A model generated the notes under the pieces. That model had not been told where the DNA came from, ran no database searches, and was given only the letters and a program-made list of their open reading frames with translations. A program made the position numbers and the translations under genes. From Syncephalis fuscata (taxonomy: Eukaryota; Zoopagomycota; Zoopagomycetes; Zoopagales; Piptocephalidaceae): DNA of 64,000 nucleotides. The stretch lies in contig JAHLTZ010000034.1 of NCBI GenBank assembly GCA_025786725.1, forward strand, positions 220,973-284,972. Direction: 5' to 3'. Numbering within the stretch: the first letter of the stretch is position 1; each line of letters begins with the position of its first letter. Shown here piece after piece: positions 45,477 through 57,970 of the stretch.

Positions 45477-48150
45477 ATAATTTAATTTTCATTCATCTTA
45501 AATATAGCTATAACAAACTTAAAATAAATAAATGACTAACTAGATTATTAGCTAGTATTGCTAAGATAGATAGTGTGATGTAGCTGTATTGAACGTAGCT
45601 ACTTGTAATACATTAATGTTTGCGAGAAGAAAAAACCATATTTGTTTAATAGAAGAACTACCTGAATATTAATACGATAATATGAGCCAAATAAATAAAC
45701 AAAATTTTGCGGCTCTATGCTTGCTGAATTTGAGGTGTTCCTAAATATATATCTATTGAAGACAAAATAAGTAAATTGTATGCGTAAATCAGCTATAGCA
45801 ATGCTGCTTGTCACGTAGCCCATTGGTAAACACTCGAAGCGGCTGTTATACGTAATCAAAAACCGCAATGATGCTGTTGCGCAGATTGATTACAGAATGA
45901 TGGTAACTGCATTGTAAATCAGCATGGCCAGAGACAGAAATAACGGCTTTATAATTATTCAACTAACCGACTGTTCACTAATCTTAGCCTGCATATTCAT
46001 GGAGGCAGTTTGTATACGTTTTACCGTATAAATCCTATGCATTTCTATGCAGTGTCCCAATAGCAACCGTTGGATATACAACGCACAATTTTATCCTTCA
46101 TTTAAATCAACTAACATACAGATGATTTTTAAAAAATCCGTTGTCTATACACTCTAAATGCTTGTCAGTGTGACTACATAACAAACACATAGCGAACGCC
46201 ATGTTTATTAAACAGAAGTTCAACTGATTATGTGTATTCTAACATCGTTTGCAGCATGTTGGGGTGCATGTTGCAAAATCATACAGCGTCTAGTTGCCTG
46301 TATATCCAGCAATGCTCACATAATCAAAGGCACGACTGTATTGCGCTACACGTGCCAGTTTGCTTAATATGCTAAACGGTAAGCAGTGGTAATCTTGTAA
46401 TCTTCAAGTAATTTACGGGCGTAAGATAAGCTGAATAACAAATAACAACAAAAGTAGCGTAAGTATATTGGACAAAAAGGAATGGTAAGAGAAGATAAAA
46501 AACGTAGTGTTTGGTTTGGAAAAGCGATAAAGCCAACTTGTATTAGGGCAATGGCGAGATTCCGCAATGAAACATGACATCTAAGACCGCTTAAGGACGA
46601 CGAACTACGTATTATTGCCAGTCTTCAGTAAAAGCAACTATTGGTGCGGTATTCAATAACCGTTTGTCTTTTTGTACATTTATTGCTATTTCACATATTG
46701 ACTGAGCATTAATACGGGCAATATATTTAAAATATGATAAACTGATGGATTAAATCTACGTTACACGATTCAACCGATCAAGCGTAAAATGATCTATGCT
46801 AAATTTGTGTGAATGACATAGTAAAAAGTTTTATTTGTTTAGTCATGTTATTATGCCTTTATTTTAAGCAGTGCTGATCATTTAGCCAACACTCAGAGCA
46901 ACCAAATTAAACCAGACTTAGGCCAATAGGTATAATATATATTATTGGCTTATATGCTGAGTACTAATGTAACCTATTTAAAATATCTTTAAAGCAAATT
47001 GTTTTTGGCTGAGCTTATTCGACACAATTAAAAGCAATAATAAAGTGGGCAACACTATCTATAATCATATCGTAGATACGTCTATACTTTGTCTTTATGT
47101 TCAAATGCCATTTATTTAGTCAGGTTGGCTATAGGAAAGTGGCTGTTTAATAAACAACTTTATAATAAGTATATTAATCTTGATCTTACATCACAAATAT
47201 ACCCAAAATATAATAGTAGAATATTAGAAAATAGAAGAGACCATTCAGATGCAATAATCCATGTTGTACATAGATGCAACAACAACAAATGCGAAATAAC
47301 ATAAATTGCAATTATATGGCTTCTATTAATATTCAGTCAATAGCTCTACACATGGACAGTAACAACAATAATCGGCCTTAAATGTTTCAAAGAACTCAAA
47401 TAGTATGTTACATTGTTTATTAAAATGTTTAAAATAGCAGCTACTAATACAGTCTTTTGTTATATTTAATCAATTCTATTTTATGGAAATGCTAATGGAT
47501 AATAATATTAAATTAATTTTTATTGTGAGTGATGATTTAAACACTAATCAATCTAATCAACTCATTATCGTCGATTGCGTAAAAAGATTTACTGCACTAA
47601 AGTAGGGGACGCAAAGTAAATGTCAGCATAAATGTTAAATCACTATGACGATATTATGGCTAGATACGTTTACAGAGTTCGATCAACTGACTCTGTTGGT
47701 CATCTATTAATAGATAGCGTATCGTATACTGAAATGGCCAGCTGATATTTGCCATTCAATAATATTTTATTGTATATATACACGATTAATTGCCACATGC
47801 TTTACTAAGCATTGATGAGTCAATTGCACACAAATAAAAACTGGATTCCGAATAGGGCTTGGCCATTATATTTTATCCGTTTGATCATCTGTCTTTCTTA
47901 TCCGTTAATCCGCCACTTAAAACATCGCTTTGAATCAATAGTAGTCCATAGCAATATGCTTTTATGTATAAAAAAGTAGTTTTCACTTTTTTCTTCTTCT
48001 TAAAGCAGGCAGTTTTACTTCCTTTGGTCACTATTTCACTCTACGTTTATTTCACTCCTATTTACGTTTCTCAGTGCATCTGACTTTGAATATCTTACAA
48101 GACGCTATTGATTGATATTGGCATTTATAGGTGTGCATTCTATTGTAAAT
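45477..48150. other. Intergenic with one Fanzor-like relic
   Basis: No gene supportable at 45477-47090. The relic lies at 47101-47600. Just before the 48151 gene there is a TATA-like TATAAAAAAG at about 47968 and a T/C-rich leader. Confidence 0.45.
47101..47600 (+). mobile_element. Fanzor-like zinc-ribbon relic, copy 4
   Basis: Reads NLDLTSQIYPKYNSRI, then DHSDAIIHVVHRCNNNKCEI, then a stop. Both Cys of the first CxxC are now Tyr, while the CX4C pair survives. Nucleotide similarity with copy 2 spans about 500 bp, including the 3' flank to GATTGCGTAAAA. Confidence 0.5.
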
Positions 48151-51100
48151 ATGTTGGCAACAGCCACTACAGCAACCAGTGCAACACTGCACGTTTGCAA
48201 TCAGTCCAAAGCGTATAGATTTGACCAAAGAATCTTTTACAGCAATGATGGTAGTCGTAATGAACAGGCCATGCCTATTGTTTATGGCGAAGAATATTTA
48301 GAAACGCTGAAAGGCGTTGAAGGCACGCTACTCTACAATGTCCATGCCGAGACAGGGGAAAGTGGGTTATTAAAGCTGTACATCCTAGTAGGATGGGACT
48401 GGGCGTCTAGCACTTTTTATCTAGGCTTGGTAGAATGTGAAAAAGGGGATACGGCTGTGTGGCGTACACCGCGTGAATTCCATACATGGTTTAACCGTGC
48501 ATCAAGTAAACTACTCGTCAACGACCAACACAATATCGTTTGCTGGTCTGTTTTCAACGCCGATCGATTTGCCTTAAGCGCTGCCTTCAATGGCGAGACA
48601 TCAACCATTGATGTCATTATACAAAACACTACACAACAAATCACATCCCGTCCATTAGAGCCGTAAGTTATTTTATAAATGTCATCACAATAGACTGATG
48701 TCACTAACTGTTGAATTAATTAATGGCGATCATTACATTTTATTTATAGAATCGCGGCTATGCAACGAAGCAAGACAGCTAGCGAAGGTAAGTGTCACCA
48801 TAGTGTTCCTTTGTCTTCTTTTCTGCTTTCTTTATTGCTATATATATGTTTAAATAGTACATAAATAAGGGGGAGTAGAAGCGTTGGCACTTTATTATCA
48901 CTGCTATCGCCATTGCGTGTATTAACCAATGGCATTTCTATCTTTTTTAGTCGTATATTCTGAGGCCTCATCGAAGATGAAAAAAATAGTACCGGCCATT
49001 CGAAAAACTATGCGTGGTATAGCCGTCAATATTGAAATTACACATCCAGATATTGCTCTATGTCATCCAGTGGCCTATCCAAATTTTGTTCCAGAAGCAC
49101 TGGTATCGAAGGACATTGTTCGTATGGGCCGTCCCTACTATGCTAACTTTCAAGGCTCTCCTTTATCGACGATGCGTGGCTTTTTAATGTATCGTTTGGT
49201 AAAGCGGATTCTGACCGATGATCAAGGCTACGACTTTGGTCAGGCTGCACTATTAGGCAGTACGCATATCTATTTAGTAATTGGTTGGAAAATACCCGCA
49301 CTAAAGGCAAAAAAAACTTGTGCGTTTATGGTACAATTTGAAGATAATACAGTGCCAACCAGCGATGAGGCGAAAGAGCAGTTTTTAAATGGATTTATCA
49401 ATGCCATGCTTGGGTCGGAACATGAAACAAATGCCTATGCGCTAGATCATGGTGTACGATTTCAGATGCTAGCTAAGGCAAGTAGCCAGTTGAAGTTTAC
49501 CATTTCTGTAGAACTTGCACCACTTGGCAAGTCGTTAGGCACAGCGAATATTACAGATGACAATTTTGAGTCATTTGCCGGTTTTGTATCTTATTATCCA
49601 AAAGATGGGTTTATGTAAGTGTAAATTACTGATATTAGTATATGTGGCTTATTATTTATTTAATATTTATCAGGTGTTCAATGAAGGATGCACGTAAAAA
49701 GATCGTTGACGAGTTGAAGAACATTAAAAAGACGTCACCACTTTGTTTGCTGCATTTAGTAGAAAACAGAAGTAGTCATCTACAACTAAAGTTTGTAAAC
49801 TCAGATGAAAATAAGCATGTATCTGGATCCAAGATAATATTAGGCCAAGGGGAGTTCGACTATAATCATACACTTGTGGCCGATGAAAAACACTTGATTC
49901 ATCGAGTATTTGAAGTGATATCGGATTTTAGTCAAAATACGAATAATATGGATAGTGATAACGAGCAGCAAACGTTTTTGGTTATTGGAAATGAGGCATT
50001 TACCTCAACAATGGCCATTGTATTCTGCTGGTCGGCACAAGAGAAAAATATTAGTGGCACACAGATACGGCACTTTGTAGAAGAGGTTGAAGCGATGCAT
50101 CTATTTATTGCAGGCAGTTTACAAGTGCAATCCTTTATCGATTACAATTTTGAAAAGTTTTCGATCATTGGTTATAAAACACTTTCTACACCACAAGTCA
50201 TGACGGTGGCTTTGGATGATAAGGTTTACAGTGGGGTAAGTGGCATTTTATGAAATAACACGAAGCTAACCAATATACGTATCATTTATCGTTTATCATC
50301 AAATTATAGAAACAAAGTAAGTGATAATACTCATTTCTAGTAACTTTTACTAATAATATCATTTATAAATTTAGTTTGTGAATCCAAATTGCCACGCTGT
50401 CTCGAACTAACCATTGAGAATCGACATCCATCGGTAACATTTGTTGAACCTCACATCATGAGTATTGGATGTAAATTCATTAAGGATATGTCGGTAACAC
50501 ATATTACGCCTAATGGCCGTGTTTCCTGTCTATTCAGCGCACTTCCACTTGAAGGTTGTTTGGGTCGTGGTATGCGTATTAGCTATGCACTTGAGTACCA
50601 CAATGACCATAAATCGCTGACAACGGGCGAGAAACACGAGAAACAGGTACAAATTACCTGGAAGGCCGATCTAGATGGCACCAATAGACATAACGAATCG
50701 TACGAATCATATATACATTTTTCTTCCCCTGAAAACACTTATAAACGAGAAGAGACAAGCGAGACGATTTATTCGAGGCGTGGTTTTAACGATACAGCAC
50801 CCGATTCGGCGGTGATTGAGACTTATGTGCATGGATCTACTCGATGCTATGTGGCATTGATTCTTTTACCAGGTAACCGATCGGCTGCTTCTCGACTTTA
50901 TATTCTGGCTACCGCCTCACTTAACGATGTAAGTAATGATGATGATAATGATTAGTTGATCAGTATATTTTGATAGAGTTATGTTACTAATCTTACATTC
51001 ATTATTAGATTAAAAAATATACTGCAGATCTTAATCAAACGCCTGGCCATGCATCAGATGGCGATGATGACGACGATGACGACGATGATAACGCAGGTAA

Positions 51101-51189
51101 GCAGATATAAAGTGGCAAAAATGCTGTAACTCATATTTGTATTATTTTCATTGATTTATCTAGAACTTAATCGTGTCTGGGGCGCCTAG
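48151..51189 (+). CDS. Multi-module beta-rich protein, intact copy
   Basis: Eight exons (48151-48662, 48750-48787, 48951-49614, 49674-50235, 50310-50316, 50375-50928, 51009-51096 and 51164-51189), 816 aa. All phases agree, including a seven-base exon. The N-terminus is MLATATTATSATLHVCNQS. There is no signal peptide or membrane segment. Four modules each begin with a strand like TLHVCNQSKAYRF or LELTIENRHPSVTF and contain a central hydrophobic strand, such as LLKLYILVGWDWA, HIYLVIGWKI or TFLVIGNEAF. The C-terminus has an acidic Asp run and ends ELNRVWGA. It is the intact paralogue of the broken minus-strand gene at 37452-40355. The fold might be actinoporin-like or lectin-like, but this is a low-confidence impression. 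Role unknown. Confidence 0.7.
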
Positions 51190-52308
51190 CCAATTAATGG
51201 TCACTTTGACCCATGTTTATACATAGATTAACTACACCATCCACTATACAACGACCGTTTTCTTTGTAGCATTTCTTTCTTTATAATTTAGTACATCTTT
51301 ATTACAATGATACAGTAACATGTAGTCACCTGACTTGTATCAGCATATTATCATATATGCTATTTTTTATTAATTAAATAGCAATGACCTTTTTTGCAAA
51401 TATGATCTATTAAGTCAGTCGTATAGAAATAACTACACACCCACCATTCAGTTTATTAATAATAGCTGTAATTGAATGTGCTACATTGTGGCTATTCAAC
51501 ATTTTGTTACTCATTTAATATGAATAGTGTTAATTGGCTCCACTTAATAATATTTCTTTTTATTACTTGATATTTTAGTGTATCGTTATGGTATAGCTGT
51601 TATTTGCGAGCTCATAATAGACTAATCAAATATTAGTTTTTGTTCGCTTTTTACTTTACTCTTTTTAATAATCTACAGTATTGTTTTGCGCATTTATTTC
51701 ACATGTATTTACTATCTAGAAAGCTGTTATTCCATACTTATTGTAAATGTCGCCACATTGTTACATTCTCACAGTATTGCAATATTGCTACTTATGTTGT
51801 CTATTTTTTTTAACTTTCTTTAATTTCATATAAATCTATTTGATATAAACTAGTTCAGCAATCATTAGTCATAAATAATTAATCAAGTGTATATTTTTAA
51901 TAAAACACTAGGTTTGTGCACACCTATATTACTTGTTTTATCCATATATATATATATATATATATATACGACTCAATAAACAAAGTTAGTCAAAGTGTAT
52001 TGATAATTGAACTAGAGACAAATGGGCAGCAGTTATTAATAATACGTGGCTACTACAAATAAATGAAATAGTATGAATAGCTATATTGAATTTATAATGC
52101 GTAAAACCTTACCATCGATGCATAATATCTATAAACATTGTAAAATAATAATAATTGTTATTTTGAATACATAGGACCATTGTAAAAATGCAATATGTTT
52201 GTTTCCAATAGCTATAATTATAATAAAATACTTTAAAATGCCAATAAAGTGCCATTCTACAAATTTAATCGTGAAAGTATTGCGTTAATGTTACAATAAT
52301 ATTTAGCA
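51190..52308. other. Intergenic AT-rich stretch
   Basis: No gene recognised. A TA dinucleotide run of about 11 units lies at 51945-51967. Confidence 0.55.
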
Positions 52309-53950
52309 GTATTAAAAAGCTATTTTAGTGCAATTAGGTGCTAAAAGGTAATAAAAACAATAATGGTAGTTTAGTTAATAAAACGTTACTAAAATTATTT
52401 ATAATTTTATGTAAAATGAAGCAAATTGTATGATATTTTGCACAAGTATGCGTATAACATGTAAGTAGCTATTGGCAAAATATACTGCTATTGTATTGTG
52501 TGATGGTGTAGTACTTATGATAATACGCTAATAAATGTACAAAAATAGCAGTTTTTTTGCCAATTATGGCTCGTATAAACAAAATACAGCAAAATGATTG
52601 CCGGATTCGAGTTCTCCATGCCTAGTTATACAGATTGGCATAAGAAATAAAGCAACGATTTTTGCAACAAAAGTTAGTCAAAAATGTAATTTACGTATTT
52701 GTAATATATCTAATAAATTGTTGCTAAAATACGTATAACTTAACGTATGATAAAGCAAATTGTCTGATATTTTGCACAAGTATGCATATAATATGTAAGT
52801 AGCCATTGGCAAAGTATACCGCTATTGTATTGTGTGATGGTGTAGTACTTATGATAATACGCTAATAAATGTACAAAAATAACAGTTTTTTTGCCAATTA
52901 TGACTCGTATAAACAAAATACAGAAAAATGATTGCCGGGTTCGAGTTCTCCATACTTAGATAATTAGATTAGCATAAGAAATAAAACATTAATTTTTGCA
53001 GCAAAAGCTAGTCAAAAATGCAATTTATGCGTAAATAGTTAACAGTGTTTTATATTGTATGTAAATGTATGGCATAAATTGTTAATTTACATCAGTATTT
53101 CTGTATACTAAATTGCTATTACGATTGCCTTAGTACTTTAGAGAACTTAAGTCTTCCTTGAACTAAATATATTTTTACTATTTATTTTCCAAAATCATAA
53201 ATTTTTATCATTTTTTCAATAAATATTTACATGTAAATTGCATTTTTGGCTAACTTTTGCTGCAAAAATTAATGTTCTATTTCTTATGCTAATCTAATTA
53301 TTTAAGTATGGAGAACTCGAATCCGGCAATCATTTTGCTGTAGTTTACTTATACAAGCCATAATCCGTAAAAAACTGCTATTTTTACACATTTATTAGCG
53401 TATTATTATAAATACTACACCATCACACAATACAATAGCGGTATACTTTGCCAATGGCTACTTACATATTATATGCATACTTGTGCAAAATATCAGACAA
53501 TTTGCTTTATCATACGTTAAGTTATACGTATTTTAGCAACAATTTATTAGATATATTACAAATACGTAAATTACATTTTTGACTAACTTTTGTTGCAAAA
53601 ATCGTTGCTTTATTTCTTATGCCAATCTGTATAACTAGGCATGGAGAACTCGAATCCGGCAATCATTTTGCTGTATTTTGTTTATACGAGCCATAATTGG
53701 CAAAAAAACTGCTATTTTTGTACATTTATTAGCGTATTATCATAAGTACTACACCATCACACAATACAATAGCAGTATATTTTGCCAATAGCTACTTACA
53801 TGTTATACGCATACTTGTGCAAAATATCATACAATTTGCTTCATTTTACATAAAATTATAAATAATTTTAGTAACGTTTTATTAACTAAACTACCATTAT
53901 TGTTTTTATTACCTTTTAGCACCTAATTGCACTAAAATAGCTTTTAATAC
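52309..53950. repeat. Large imperfect palindrome with nested direct repeats
   Basis: Left arm 52309-53027 and right arm 53234-53950 are reverse complements with few mismatches, around a 206-bp unique spacer. Each arm holds two direct units of about 334 bp. In the left arm GCAAATTGTNTGATATTTTG begins at 52421 and again at 52755, and both units end in TTCGAGTTCTCCATNC. No coding potential. The design is that of a fold-back transposon or a hairpin-RNA locus. Confidence 0.88.
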
Positions 53951-54732
53951 GGCCACAGCTAGTGTAAATTGATATTCACTATTAATTGTATAACATAACG
54001 ACAACCAATAACACTTCCAATTTCGTCTTCAATGACTATAGAGCTTTATAGTATATAATAGCCATCTTGCATAATTATACAATTTATCAATGATGTTGTT
54101 TATGTTTAATATACACAATCATTAATATTAATAAAACACCCGATACACATAAATAGCACATTATTCTTAACATATGTAATCTTATTTTTATTCCCGTATA
54201 GTGAATATGCATTAGTACATGCTTTTATGTATTTAAAAAATCGTGGAAAATTGCTTAAAGTAGAAAGTCGATATTAACACCAAAAAATAGCATTTAAATC
54301 ACTTTTTAGCTGTTAACACTGTCGTTCAAATTCGTATCGCTATACCTTGCTTCAAATAATAAAGCTCTAGAGAAAGAGAGATGAGTTTTACTAATACATT
54401 TTTTATTATAATAACGATATTAGTATTACATTTGATTATCTTTAGATATTATTTACTATTTATAGCTTACACATGTTATCATACCATTATTGGAAAACTG
54501 GCTATGTTTTGACCCTTGTGCGGACCCATTTAACTAACACACGTGAATTTATCTCTAAATTGATCTGTACTGCCGTTTATATTTGTGTATTTCATGGACT
54601 GCTCAATAAAAAATATTAGCCGACTTGTTGTTCGTTAAATAGCATGGGATTTTTAGATACAGTCTTAAAATATCTTTCCCTTTTACTTTTTATCAGTTGA
54701 AAATCATTTATGTCAAATTTGACGAGCAAATA
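53951..54732. other. Intergenic, upstream of the subtilase gene
   Basis: AT-rich, nothing recognised beyond the likely promoter of the downstream gene. Confidence 0.45.
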
Positions 54733-56814
54733 ATGATATTATTTATAATTGCGACATTGCTATTAACTTCGATTACTCGCTATGTAGCGGCATATGCTAC
54801 TCCGGTGTTATTAAAATCAAATTCAATTCAGTCATTTACAGCTAATAAGCGCATATTATCAGCTTACTCGCAAAAAAATTACAAAAACGATGCTTACCAA
54901 GTGCCATTTATATTATCTAAAAAATTACGTAAACGTGCAAGTAATGCTGCAGCAACAATACAGGCCCAAATACCCCTAGGACCGGATTTAAGTGTTGCAG
55001 CACAGCGCCTTAATGTCAAAATAGCCGATCCACATCTAACTACTCATGTCAAGACTCTTCATAAACAAGGACACTTTGGACAAGGCATTAAAATCGCTGT
55101 ACTTGATTCTGGTATTGACTATACACATCCAGCACTTGGTGGTTGCTTTGGAGATGGCTGCAAAGTAGCTTATGGCTATGACTTTGTTGGCAATGACTTT
55201 GATGGTATTCGCGAGCCCGTGCCAGACAACGATCCAAAGGACGAATGTTCCGGCCATGGTACTGCTGTAGCGGGTATCATTGCTGCCAAAACAACAACAC
55301 TTGTTGGAGTTGTTCCTGAGGCTATACTGGGCGCTTATCGTATTGTAGGATGTAATGGTGAAACATGGTCGTCTCTTATAAAAAGCGCACTAGAAATGGC
55401 TTTGAAAGATGATATGAGTATTATTAATGTGTCGCTGTCATCAGTAGCCTATAAGAACAGCGATATAGTCATAGACATGGTTGAAAAGATGACTGAACAA
55501 GGTATCATTGTAGTTGCTGCAGCAGGTAATGATCGCGCAGGCTTAATGTGGCAAGCACGTAGTCCTGCCGTATCTCCATCGGTAATATCTGTTGCTGCAG
55601 CCCATGTTCCTACCAAAATGATGCGATCGTTTAGACTATTGGGAAGACATAGTGTAGATATTCCCTATGTCACTCCGTGTAGTGCTTTAGCAATACCAAC
55701 AGAAAAACACTTTATTGCCATGGTTACTGTAAAAGCTAAATGGTTTTCCTGCCTTATTGAAGGTAGTTTTCGCAATAAGCTGATGTTTGTAACATCAGGC
55801 CAATGCAAAATTGAACACCTACTAGATGCAGCCAAAAAGGGAGGCGCGCTTGGCATTATCACATCAATCTCGGCCCCAGATTCGACACAGTGTAGCGTAC
55901 CGCTATATATAATATCGAAAGAGTACAGCAAGTTAGTAATGCGAAAACTAACACATGAGCCTTTAAGCCATTTGAAATTTGCTACCAAGTCTGGACAATT
56001 CGAACTATTGGACGATATTTGCATCGATAATTCTTCTAATTGGGGACCAACACCATGGCTTACATCTAATTCAGACATTAGCGCACCTGGAATAAAAATA
56101 ATGACAACATCGATCTCTACGACCAGCCGATACGAATACAAAGATGGCACATCAATGGCAACAGGCTACGTTGCCGGTGCAGTAGCGCTGTATTTGGAAG
56201 TGCACAAACAAACCAAAGCTGACGTGGCCGCACTAAAGATGGCATTTCAAAGCACAGCGACACCTGTTGTAGCTAGTGACAGTGCGCTTTTGGGATCAAT
56301 AGCCCACCAAGGGGCCGGCTTTATTAATGTAGAACGGGCCATCTACGATAAGTCACGTGTAATGCCACCGGTGATAGAACTCAAAGATACGGAATCACGA
56401 GGTAAACAACACCGTAATGTGGTAGAACGGCAAATACACATTATCAATGGTAGTAAGCAGGCCAAGACTTACACAATATCGCACCAACCTTCAGCATCAA
56501 TCCGTGGATACAATTGGGCTAATATGCCCAACTTTCCACCTGAACACAGTGACGGATTTGCTGATGTTTATATACCAATCAAAAAGATATCTATACCGCC
56601 TGAAAGTACGCGTACTATCACCGTGAGTATTGGTCAACCATATTCGCTACTTTACAAAGAAAATTGGGTTTATTCCGGCTATATTGTTGCTGATCCTGGA
56701 TCTTTTGATCCAAATAATATTTCCCGTGAAGCAGTACGTGTCCCTTATTTTGGTTTAAAAGGTGATATAAAACAGGTTATTCCATTAATCTGTAGGTATA
56801 CAAGCAGATTCTGA
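54733..56814 (+). CDS. Secreted subtilisin-like serine protease (S8A)
   Basis: Single exon of 693 aa from the ATG that opens a signal peptide (MILFIIATLLLTSITRYVAA). Upstream in-frame codons lack an ATG. A propeptide-like stretch follows. Catalytic motifs are complete: Asp in IKIAVLDSGIDYTHPALGG, His in DECSGHGTAVAGIIAA, oxyanion Asn in VVAAAGNDRAG and Ser in DGTSMATGYVAGAVAL. Between oxyanion Asn and Ser there is a PA-like insertion (FVTSGQCKIEHLLDAAKKGG, ALGIIT). The C-terminal ~150 residues resemble the Fn3-like domain of Vpr/minor extracellular protease relatives. The protein stops about where this domain's VPYFGLKGD motif lies, shorter than many relatives of ~850-900 aa. Likely extracellular protein degradation. 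Confidence 0.92.
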   Translation: MILFIIATLLLTSITRYVAAYATPVLLKSNSIQSFTANKRILSAYSQKNYKNDAYQVPFILSKKLRKRASNAAATIQAQIPLGPDLSVAAQRLNVKIADPHLTTHVKTLHKQGHFGQGIKIAVLDSGIDYTHPALGGCFGDGCKVAYGYDFVGNDFDGIREPVPDNDPKDECSGHGTAVAGIIAAKTTTLVGVVPEAILGAYRIVGCNGETWSSLIKSALEMALKDDMSIINVSLSSVAYKNSDIVIDMVEKMTEQGIIVVAAAGNDRAGLMWQARSPAVSPSVISVAAAHVPTKMMRSFRLLGRHSVDIPYVTPCSALAIPTEKHFIAMVTVKAKWFSCLIEGSFRNKLMFVTSGQCKIEHLLDAAKKGGALGIITSISAPDSTQCSVPLYIISKEYSKLVMRKLTHEPLSHLKFATKSGQFELLDDICIDNSSNWGPTPWLTSNSDISAPGIKIMTTSISTTSRYEYKDGTSMATGYVAGAVALYLEVHKQTKADVAALKMAFQSTATPVVASDSALLGSIAHQGAGFINVERAIYDKSRVMPPVIELKDTESRGKQHRNVVERQIHIINGSKQAKTYTISHQPSASIRGYNWANMPNFPPEHSDGFADVYIPIKKISIPPESTRTITVSIGQPYSLLYKENWVYSGYIVADPGSFDPNNISREAVRVPYFGLKGDIKQVIPLICRYTSRF

Positions 56815-57970
56815 TTCTGATTTTTGTTAATTATTTAATTTAATACAAGTATTTATGCTTTTCTTTATTATTTTTGTGTAATGTGCCGTCTAATCGTTAC
56901 TTATGCTAAATTATCAGCAATCTCTATTACTGGAATGTACAATTTGTTGGTACGATGCTGTGTCGACTCCGTTTAAGTTAAGCAAATACTAAGCCATGCC
57001 ATACCATTTTTAATATCTATTATAGTAGGTGGCTGTCTATTCAAACATATTGTATTTATAACGAATATACTCACATTGCTTACAATAAGATATTATATTG
57101 TATATAACTATACCGAATTGCTAGAAATGAATTTATCAAACGCATATTTATTTATGCAAGCTAATGGATTGTCACTTTATCTATTATGGGACGCCGGCGT
57201 ACTTTATTGATTTATCAATAACGTATTTATGATGAAGAGATTTAGTGTAAAAGTAAAATTCAATTTAATTATGTATTTACCGATAAACCAATGATAGACA
57301 TATCATTACAATTGTCTTTGCTTTCAAATGATATCCATTATTTTATTACATTCATTACTTTAATAAATTCATTATGTTTTGTAAGCACAAGAAATATCGT
57401 AAATGGCCATGTGTGTTCTTATCGTTATTTGCCTAATAGTAGCACAGACAGCTAATTTTAGGCTAAACTGTCATACAATAACCATGTATTCTTTTTTATC
57501 TTAGTTTGCTATTGTTTAGCAAATACTTTTATGGCTGTTTTAGTGTAGAAAATTAAATACAAAATATTAATATTATTGTCTGTATCTATAGTAATATACT
57601 TTGCTATGTCTATTGTAAAATTATTATTAATTTGATAGTATTTGATTAATTCGGTTTTCCAAATTGTAATCAGTGGCAATTCGCTAATAAGTTACCATGA
57701 AATACTATATCAAAGCTTTGATAATACCAGTTCTCTTTAAATAAACGTAAAATTCACATTTTTAACATTAATTCGATCACATGTTTGTTTGCAAATATAA
57801 ATAATATCAAACGAGTTGAATGCCTTTATGCATAATAGACACATATTGGTATCCGAGCAAACATTGCAGCAGAAAACAAATGACATTGGACGCGATAGGC
57901 CATAAAGGTCGTGTAAATCTGCCAGAATGCCAATAGTATTGCCGCAGTGCATCGCCAGTGCAATTGTTGT
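56815..57970. other. Intergenic AT-rich stretch
   Basis: No continuation of the subtilase C-terminus that I can support, and no other gene. Confidence 0.5.
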
